10,973 nt of DNA from Anaerolineales bacterium UBA3082. Its GTDB lineage: Bacteria > Chloroflexota > Anaerolineae > UBA7937. Position 1 is the first letter of the stretch. Each line of letters begins with the position of its first letter. The notes below the pieces were generated by a model. It was not told where the DNA came from. It worked only from the letters and a program-made list of their open reading frames with translations, and ran no database searches. Where the stretch lies: the NCBI GenBank assembly GCA_002366595.1, contig DFBK01000067.1, positions 1 to 10,973 on the forward strand. Direction: 5' to 3'. Positions 5,961 to 10,973 of the stretch are shown here, piece by piece. The position numbers and the translations under genes were made by a program.

Positions 5961-6563
5961 ATGGAGCGAAGACGGAGGGCGTTAACCACGGGCCAGATGG
6001 CAGAATACTGCCAGGTCCGTCCGGCCACGGTTTTCAACTGGATAAAGGAGGGAAAACTCAAAGCCTATTCCACCCCTGGGGGACACTATCGCGTTAGGTT
6101 GGAGGACTTCCGAGATTTCTTGAAGAAGTATGAGATACCCATCGACGCGGATTTCTTCGCTCCCCCGGGCAACAGGATCCTCATCGTGGATGATGAGCCC
6201 AGCGTGGTGGAGTTCATCGAGAGGGCACTGAGAGAGCCAGGGGGGGATTACCGGTTCGAGCGAGCCTCCGATGGATATGAGGCTGGGCTCAAGGTTGCCA
6301 GTTTCCAACCCAACTTGGTCATTCTGGACTTGGTGATGCCCCGGGTTGACGGCTTCGAGGTCTGTCGGAGGATAAAGAGCGATCCAGAGACCTTGGGGAC
6401 CAAGGTTTTGGTAGTCACCGGCTATCCCGAAGAGGTGGAGCGGGCTAAGGAGTGTGGCGCCGACAACTATTTGGTCAAGCCGTTGCGGGTAGAGGAGTTA
6501 AGGGAAAAGGTGCGGAACCTCATGAGGCATCGGACTCCGGCAGCGGCCTCCAGAAGGGGGTAG
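5961..6563 (+). CDS. HTH (excisionase/MerR-like) plus receiver-domain response regulator
   Basis: A 200-residue regulator with its DNA-binding domain at the N-terminus. Residues 7-52 form a MerR/excisionase-type helix-turn-helix (LTTGQMAEYCQVRPATVFNWIKEGKL, then STPGGHYRVRLEDF). A short linker leads to a CheY-like receiver domain (about 72-190). The receiver has acidic pocket D77 and D78, phospho-acceptor D123 in ILDLVMPRVDG, T153 and K173 (YLVKPL). All catalytic positions are intact, so phosphorylation is expected. No histidine kinase is in the window, so the partner is unknown. ATG 5961 has GGGAGAGGG just before it. The frame is open from 5829, but the upstream part crosses the promoter and lies outside the domain. 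The gene ends with a strong terminator, suggesting a monocistronic unit. Confidence 0.93.
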   Translation: MERRRRALTTGQMAEYCQVRPATVFNWIKEGKLKAYSTPGGHYRVRLEDFRDFLKKYEIPIDADFFAPPGNRILIVDDEPSVVEFIERALREPGGDYRFERASDGYEAGLKVASFQPNLVILDLVMPRVDGFEVCRRIKSDPETLGTKVLVVTGYPEEVERAKECGADNYLVKPLRVEELREKVRNLMRHRTPAAASRRG

Positions 6564-6591
6564 GGGGCCTTTAGCGTAAAGAGTGTGGTTA

Positions 6592-6618
6592 GGGGGCGAC
6601 GCGAGGTCGTCCCCTTTT
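6592..6618 (+). terminator. Rho-independent terminator of the response regulator gene
   Basis: A 9-bp stem pairs GGGGGCGAC (6592-6600) with GTCGTCCCC (6606-6614), with one G-T wobble and a GCGAG loop. TTTT (6615-6618) follows, 29 bases after the stop codon. Confidence 0.88.
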
Positions 6619-6647
6619 CCATTAAGGAAGGGCACTTATGGCCGGAG

Positions 6648-6831
6648 ATTGACATAAGGTCCAAAGGCTCGATTTCATTGACATAATAGGAGAGGGACTG
6701 AGGCAGGGTTTAGAGGCCCGTGCTTTCATGAGTGTGAGCGGAAGGTGGACTGGTTAGGAGGAGAGAATAACTAGACATAAGCAAAAAGAAAGAAGTTGGG
6801 GAACCTTATGTTAAGGTCATTATTGACATAA
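6648..6831 (+). repeat. Four same-strand GACATAA repeats upstream of the FAH-family gene
   Basis: ATTGACATAA occurs perfectly at 6648-6657, 6677-6686 and 6822-6831, and the related CTAGACATAA at 6771-6780. The first copy forms an inverted pair CTTATG-N12-CATAAG (6635-6658), and the last forms TTATGT-N14-ACATAA (6806-6831). A near-palindrome CCTTATGTTAAGG sits at 6804-6816. The 278-base gap has no credible ORF. The copies contain TTGACA, but no suitable -10 boxes follow, so binding sites for a regulator are more likely than promoters. The regulator is unknown. Confidence 0.7.
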
Positions 6832-6841
6832 AGGGAGGAGC

Positions 6842-7618
6842 ATGGTGAGGAGGTTGATACGGGTGCTTGATGGGGAGCGGCCAAGGTATGCTATGGCGGA
6901 AGGCGAGAAGGGTTACTGGTTAGAGGGATCGTTTGGGGGGTGGAGGCGAGGAGGGCAGGTGGAAGGGTTGGATGAGTTTCCCCTTCTCGTGCCCTGTGAG
7001 CCGACGAAGATAGTGGCTTTGGGGCTAAACTATGGCAGCCACGCTGAGGAGGTGGAAAACCCTCTCCCTGAGGAGCCCATCACCTTCCTGAAGCCTCCCA
7101 GTTCGCTGCTAGCAGATGGAGGGGAAATCATCCTTCCTCGCCTCGCTCAACGGGTAGATTATGAAGGCGAGTTGGCGGTGGTGATAGGGAGAAGGGCGAA
7201 GAGGGTTTGGGCCACGGAGGCGGGAGATTACATCTTGGGGCTCACCTGTGCCAACGATGTCACCGCTCGGGATCTGCAGAAGATGGACGCCCAATGGACC
7301 CGAGGTAAGGGGTTTGATACCTTCTGTCCCCTGGGGCCTCACTTGGCTCTGGATCTGGATGCAGGGGATTTGCTCCTACGGACATCGCTCAACGGGGAGT
7401 TACGGCAGGAGGCCAGGACGAGGGAGATGATTTTCGATGTGGGGGAGATCCTGGCTTATATCTCCGCGGTGATGACCCTGGAGCCGGGGGATGTGATACT
7501 CACCGGGACCCCGATGGGGGTGGGCCAATTGAAGCCCGGGGATCTGGTGGAGGTGGAGATAGAGGGGATTGGCACTCTAACAAACAGCGTGATCTCGGAA
7601 GGCTCTGGGGAGGACTAG
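6842..7618 (+). CDS. Fumarylacetoacetate hydrolase (FAH) family protein
   Basis: A 258-residue enzyme of the FAH/HpcE-type superfamily, whose members hydrolyse, decarboxylate or isomerise 2-oxo-acid substrates using a divalent metal. A short N-terminal domain is followed by the core. The core carries KIVALGLNYGSHAEE (about 56-70), metal ligands E108 and E110 in DYEGELAVVIGR, and D139 in CANDVTARDLQ. It also has GKGFDTFCPLGP (155-166) and TGTPMGVG near the end. This is the single-domain, bacterial size class often annotated as 2-hydroxyhepta-2,4-diene-1,7-dioate isomerase or acylpyruvase. The substrate cannot be assigned and no aromatic-degradation genes are adjacent. ATG 6842 follows GGGAGGAG closely (6833-6840). 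GTG 6863 with AGGAGG at 6848-6853 is a less likely start, because the RLIRVLDGERPRYAM segment matches the usual N-terminus. Confidence 0.92.
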   Translation: MVRRLIRVLDGERPRYAMAEGEKGYWLEGSFGGWRRGGQVEGLDEFPLLVPCEPTKIVALGLNYGSHAEEVENPLPEEPITFLKPPSSLLADGGEIILPRLAQRVDYEGELAVVIGRRAKRVWATEAGDYILGLTCANDVTARDLQKMDAQWTRGKGFDTFCPLGPHLALDLDAGDLLLRTSLNGELRQEARTREMIFDVGEILAYISAVMTLEPGDVILTGTPMGVGQLKPGDLVEVEIEGIGTLTNSVISEGSGED

Positions 7619-7630
7619 CGAGGGGGATTG

Positions 7631-7639
7631 TGTTATAAT
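7631..7639 (+). promoter_or_regulatory. Extended -10 promoter of the argF cluster
   Basis: TGTTATAAT combines the TGn extension with a perfect TATAAT (7634-7639), 13 bases after the FAH-family stop. No good -35 is seen, as is usual for extended -10 promoters. Transcription should begin near 7646, about 45 bases before argF. Confidence 0.7.
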
Positions 7640-7691
7640 AGGGGCGAACAACTCTAGGCAGGGCAGGGGTGTTCTCTTTGTGGGAGGCGAG

Positions 7692-8615
7692 ATGGAGAAT
7701 CTCATCTCTTTGGCGGAACTTTCCGCGGATGAGATCTACGAGATCTTAGACCTAGCGGCCGAATTGAAGGAGGAATGGAGAGAGGGGGGGAATAGACCCC
7801 TTCTGGCGGGTAAAATGTTGGGCATGATCTTCCAGAAGCCCTCCCTTCGCACCCGTGTCTCCTTCGAGGTGGGGATGAGCCATTTAGGGGGTGAGGCTCT
7901 CTACCTTTCGCCCCAGGAGATCAAGTTGGGGCAGAGGGAGTCGGTGGCTGATGTGGCCCGGGTGTTAAGTCGGTATGTAGACGGCATCATGGCCCGGGTC
8001 TTCGCCCATAGCGATGTGGAGGAACTGGCCGCTCAGGCCTCGGTGCCGGTCATAAATGGCCTCTCTGATTTCAGCCACCCTTGTCAGGTTTTAAGCGATC
8101 TCTTCACCATCAGGGAGGAGCGGGGTGCCTTACATGGCTTGCGGCTAGCCTACGTTGGGGATGGCAACAACGTGGCCCATTCCCTCCTCTTCGGGGCCAG
8201 CCTGGTGGGGATGGAGATCTGGGTGGCCACGCCTCCGGGTTATGAGCCGCAGAGAGAGGTGGTGGCCAAGGCCAAAGAGTTTACCCAGAGGATGGGTAGC
8301 CAGGTGGTGTTGACTCACGATCCCCAGGAGGCGGTCCGAGGGGCGGACATGATCTATACCGACGTCTGGGCCAGCATGGGGCAGGAGGAGGAGAGGGAGA
8401 AGCGATTGAAGGTATTTTTGCCCTATCAGGTGAATGCTCAGTTAGTAGCCCAGGCTGGGAGGAGCCCCCTGGTGATGCATTGCTTGCCCGCTCACAGAGG
8501 TGAGGAGATAACCGATGAGGTGATAGATGGGCCCCACTCCATCGTCTACACTCAAGCGGAGAATAGGTTGCATCTCCAGAAGGCTATACTTCTCTTGCTT
8601 ATGGGAGGTTCGTAG
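7692..8615 (+). CDS. argF: Ornithine carbamoyltransferase
   Basis: ArgF joins carbamoyl phosphate and ornithine to citrulline in arginine synthesis, in the cytoplasm. The 307-residue length is typical. The carbamoyl-phosphate site is SLRTR (51-55, in place of the more familiar STRTR), with HPCQ at 129-132. Ornithine-side motifs are DVWASMGQE (224-232) and HCLPAHRG (263-270). The latter distinguishes it from aspartate carbamoyltransferase. ATG 7692 is preferred to the in-frame GTG 7680, because GGGAGG (7682-7687) lies just before it. A catabolic role (arginine deiminase pathway, arcB) cannot be excluded by sequence alone, but no arcA or arcC is present. The stop codon directly abuts the start codon of the TPR gene, so the two are surely cotranscribed. 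Confidence 0.95.
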   Translation: MENLISLAELSADEIYEILDLAAELKEEWREGGNRPLLAGKMLGMIFQKPSLRTRVSFEVGMSHLGGEALYLSPQEIKLGQRESVADVARVLSRYVDGIMARVFAHSDVEELAAQASVPVINGLSDFSHPCQVLSDLFTIREERGALHGLRLAYVGDGNNVAHSLLFGASLVGMEIWVATPPGYEPQREVVAKAKEFTQRMGSQVVLTHDPQEAVRGADMIYTDVWASMGQEEEREKRLKVFLPYQVNAQLVAQAGRSPLVMHCLPAHRGEEITDEVIDGPHSIVYTQAENRLHLQKAILLLLMGGS

Positions 8616-10721
8616 ATGGGTCACCGCTCCGCCTTCGAAGAGGCGATGAGGAGAGGACATAACTACGCCTGGGCTGGGGAGTGGGATAAGGCGATAGAGG
8701 AGTACCGGAGAGCCATTCGTGAGTCCCCGGAGGATCCGATGGCTCACAGCAGCCTAGGCCTCGCCCTCCTAGAGGCGGGAAGGCTGCGGGAAGCGTTAGG
8801 GGAGTACCGCACCGTAGGGAAACTTCGGCCGGACGATCTGGCCGCTCGGCGGAGGATAGCGGAGATATGTAGCGATCTGGGACGGGTCACCGAGGCGGCG
8901 GAGGCTTGGGAGAGTTTGGCTCTCCTCTATGAGGAGAGGGGAGCCGTGGATGAGGCGCTAGAGGCCTGGCAGGAGGTGGCTCGCTCTAAGCCCGAGAGCG
9001 AGAAGGCCCTTGAGGAAGTGGCGGAGGCGCACATTTTCGAGGCTCCGGAGGATGCGGCCCAGGAGTACTTGGCTCTGGCTCGTCTGGCCCAAGCCAAGGG
9101 GGAGGGAGAAAAGGCGGTGGAGCATTGCCGTCGAGCTTTGGCCTTGGACGAGGGGAATGTAGAAGCGCGGGAGTTGCTTCGAGCCCTCAGGGGGGTGCCC
9201 TCCAGGGAGGGGTATAGCCCAACGGCCGTCGCTGCCCGGGAGGCCAGGGTGCGCTTGGCGGAGTCTATCCTAGAGGAGGCGCGAGATGAAGGCCACCCCG
9301 GAGTGGTGGCCATCGGGAGAGCGATGGATCTCGAGGAGAAGGGGATGGTGGAGGAGGCGATCGAGGAGTATGAGTTAGCCCTAAAGGAGGGGGTGAAGAG
9401 GGGAGAGGTTCTCTTTAACCTCTCCTTGCTCTATGCGGAGAGGGGACGGTGTGACCGAGTCCTCTCCCTATTTGAGGATCTAGTGGGGACAGAATACGAG
9501 TTGGCTGGCCGGTTTCTCTTAGGAAAATGCTATCTTGGAAAGGGGGAGGGCCGGAAGGCCCTTGTGCACCTCTTGGAAGCCTTGAAGATGGCGGATCTAG
9601 CGGTGGCGAGGGGGAAGGAAGGTCTAACGCAAGCCTATGAAGAGATCCTCTACGAGGATGAGAAGAGGGCTCGTCTTTTGGCCGACCGTCTTGTTGACTT
9701 CTTTGAAGGCGAAGGCTGGGGGGGAAAGGTAACCTCTCTTCGAGAGAGAGTGGAGGAGATGAGCCCCCAGGGGCTTACCATCAGTCTGGCGGAGGTCTTA
9801 GAGCATCCAGACTTCGAGGGGTTACTGGCTAGCATGGCCCTCGTTGATGGCTACTGGAAGCAGGGGATCCCTCTGACGGCGGTGGAGGAATGTTACCGCC
9901 TCTTGGAGAGGGTGCCTGACTATCTACTCCTGCATCTCTATTTGGGGGAGATCTTCTTGCGCCAGGGGGAGATAGACGAGGCGGTAGAGAAATTCAAGGT
10001 GGTGGGTAGGGTTTATGCTATGCGGGGGGCGCCTAGGAGGGCCGTAGCCGTCTACAGGGTGGCCACGGGTTTGGCGCCTATGGATGTGAAGGTACATGAG
10101 GGACTCATCGAACTCTTGATCGGCTTGGGGGAGATCGATAGGGCCCTGGAGGAGTATCTGGCTTTGGCTGAGGCTTATTATCGGTTGGCCCAACCCGGGG
10201 AGGCGGTTGAGACCTACGGCGTAGCGCTCAACCTGGCTCCTCAGAGCGGTTCTCCTCAGAAGTGGAGGGTTCGCCTCCTGCGAAAGAGGGCTGATCTTCA
10301 GATGCAGCGAGCCGGTTGGAGGGAGGCCCTGGTTGACTATGAGGGGTTGAGGCGGCTGGCCCCCGATGACGAAGAGGTGTGGCGAGCGTTGGTGGGTCTC
10401 TATTTCAGAATGGGTCGGCAGGAGGAGGCATTAGAGGAGATCGACGCCTTCGTCCGGGAGCGAAGGGAGAAGGCTATACCGATCCTCCAGGATATGATAA
10501 GGGAGAGATCTCAGGATATGGGGCTTCGGCAACGGCTGGGTGAGGCCTACCTCTCAGTGGGGATGAAGGAGGAAGCGATCACTGAGTTGGATGCCCTGGG
10601 GGAGTTGCAATTGGAGGCTGGTCTAGAGGAGGAGGCTCGGGAGACCATCCGGCGTATCATCTCTCTGGGGCCCGAAGATATAGAGGCTTATCGTCAACTC
10701 TTGGAGCAGTTAGGCGGTTGA
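8616..10721 (+). CDS. Large cytoplasmic tetratricopeptide-repeat (TPR) protein
   Basis: A 701-residue protein made almost entirely of helical TPR-type repeats. Clear units include WDKAIEEYRRAIRESPEDP (about 23-41), LREALGEYRTVGKLRPDD, VDEALEAWQEVARSKPES, MVEEAIEEYELALKEG, IDEAVEKFKVVGRVYAMRG, PGEAVETYGVALNLAP and WREALVDYEGLRRLAPDD. A less regular segment lies in the middle (about 340-410). There is no signal peptide or membrane helix, so it is probably a cytoplasmic scaffold. No catalytic domain is recognisable. ATG 8616 begins right after the argF stop, with GGGAGGT (8603-8609) as ribosome site inside argF. The next gene, cdaA, begins 18 bases after its stop, which suggests a shared transcript. 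A partner or regulatory link to CdaA is speculation. Confidence 0.93.
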   Translation: MGHRSAFEEAMRRGHNYAWAGEWDKAIEEYRRAIRESPEDPMAHSSLGLALLEAGRLREALGEYRTVGKLRPDDLAARRRIAEICSDLGRVTEAAEAWESLALLYEERGAVDEALEAWQEVARSKPESEKALEEVAEAHIFEAPEDAAQEYLALARLAQAKGEGEKAVEHCRRALALDEGNVEARELLRALRGVPSREGYSPTAVAAREARVRLAESILEEARDEGHPGVVAIGRAMDLEEKGMVEEAIEEYELALKEGVKRGEVLFNLSLLYAERGRCDRVLSLFEDLVGTEYELAGRFLLGKCYLGKGEGRKALVHLLEALKMADLAVARGKEGLTQAYEEILYEDEKRARLLADRLVDFFEGEGWGGKVTSLRERVEEMSPQGLTISLAEVLEHPDFEGLLASMALVDGYWKQGIPLTAVEECYRLLERVPDYLLLHLYLGEIFLRQGEIDEAVEKFKVVGRVYAMRGAPRRAVAVYRVATGLAPMDVKVHEGLIELLIGLGEIDRALEEYLALAEAYYRLAQPGEAVETYGVALNLAPQSGSPQKWRVRLLRKRADLQMQRAGWREALVDYEGLRRLAPDDEEVWRALVGLYFRMGRQEEALEEIDAFVRERREKAIPILQDMIRERSQDMGLRQRLGEAYLSVGMKEEAITELDALGELQLEAGLEEEARETIRRIISLGPEDIEAYRQLLEQLGG

Positions 10722-10739
10722 TAGCCACGAGGAGGTGGC

Positions 10740-10973
10740 GTGTCTGACATCATATGGATATTCTCCCAGATAGATCTGCGCAGTATATTCGATATACTCT
10801 TGGTGGCCCTCATATTCTACGGCATCCTATTTATGATGCGGGGCACGAGGGCTATCCAACTGATCAGAGGCATCGTCTTTCTCATTCTAGCCGTGGTTCT
10901 GGCTAGCAACCTCTTATCTTTGACCGCTTTCAATTGGCTTTTGAGGAACACCCTGCCTGCCCTTCTGGTTGCC
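10740..10973 (+). CDS. cdaA: Diadenylate cyclase CdaA, N-terminal part (cut by window end)
   Basis: The first 78 residues of a membrane-bound c-di-AMP synthase; the frame continues past the last base. The visible part is the N-terminal membrane region of the CdaA class. Segments near residues 16-33 (IFDILLVALIFYGILFMM), 42-60 and 61-78 bracket the characteristic RGTRAIQLIRG (34-44) and FNWLLRNTLPALLVA (64-78). The catalytic DAC domain (DGA and RHR motifs) would follow outside the window, so activity cannot be judged. GTG 10740 is used because AGGAGGT (10730-10736) precedes it and the alignment to the family starts there. In many Bacillota cdaA is followed by cdaR and glmM; whether this holds here is not visible. 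Confidence 0.9.
   Translation, partial: MSDIIWIFSQIDLRSIFDILLVALIFYGILFMMRGTRAIQLIRGIVFLILAVVLASNLLSLTAFNWLLRNTLPALLVA

Noticed and set aside
5843..6061. N-terminal extension of ScpA on the minus strand
   Set aside because: Family similarity begins at the GTG at 5842, the extension crosses two promoters, and it overlaps the response regulator gene.
6648..6831. TTGACA in the repeats as -35 boxes, or the repeats as a CRISPR array
   Set aside because: No TATAAT-like box lies 16-18 bases after any copy. The units are 10 bases long and irregularly spaced, unlike CRISPR.
8927..9313. 128-codon Ser/Ala/Arg-rich frame on the minus strand
   Set aside because: A low-complexity shadow opposite the TPR repeats, typical of GC-rich coding DNA.

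Overview
The window is about 11 kb of chromosomal, housekeeping-type bacterial DNA, GC-rich in most genes. It shows no phage, transposon, CRISPR or tRNA signal. Several protein families look most like Chloroflexota: the PDZ/DUF512 iron-sulfur protein, a helix-turn-helix domain fused to a receiver domain, and a CdaA N-terminus containing FNWLLRN. That assignment is from memory of the families and is not certain. Most genes have strong AGGAGG-type ribosome binding sites, and sigma-70-like promoters are easy to read.

Left part (1-2455, + strand): the end of a PlsC-type acyltransferase, a noncoding gap with a 13-bp tandem repeat, an AT-rich gene for an unrecognised multi-pass membrane protein, and a PDZ plus radical-SAM-like DUF512 protein.

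Centre left (2456-4747): a near-consensus promoter, a long 5' leader and glmS (glucosamine-6-phosphate synthase). The leader contains a clearly recognisable glmS self-cleaving ribozyme. Its cleavage-site AGCGCC, the core, the P3 loop pseudoknot and the P4 domain can all be traced by hand. It also carries two apparent insertions. This is the most notable element of the window, because glmS ribozymes are best known from Bacillota and the rest of the window does not look like Bacillota.

Centre (4806-6563): a VanZ-family membrane protein runs convergently into scpA (minus strand), with their 3' ends overlapping. scpA has a promoter whose -10 box lies 6 bp from its GTG start, so its mRNA is probably leaderless. 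A divergent promoter drives an HTH-receiver response regulator, which is followed by a clear rho-independent terminator.

Right part (6564-10973): a noncoding region has four same-strand copies of GACATAA (three as ATTGACATAA). It precedes a fumarylacetoacetate-hydrolase-family gene. An extended -10 promoter then starts a tight cluster of argF (ornithine carbamoyltransferase), a 701-residue TPR protein and cdaA (diadenylate cyclase, cut by the window end). Cell-envelope precursor supply (glmS), c-di-AMP synthesis (cdaA), chromosome segregation (scpA) and arginine synthesis (argF) therefore sit close together.
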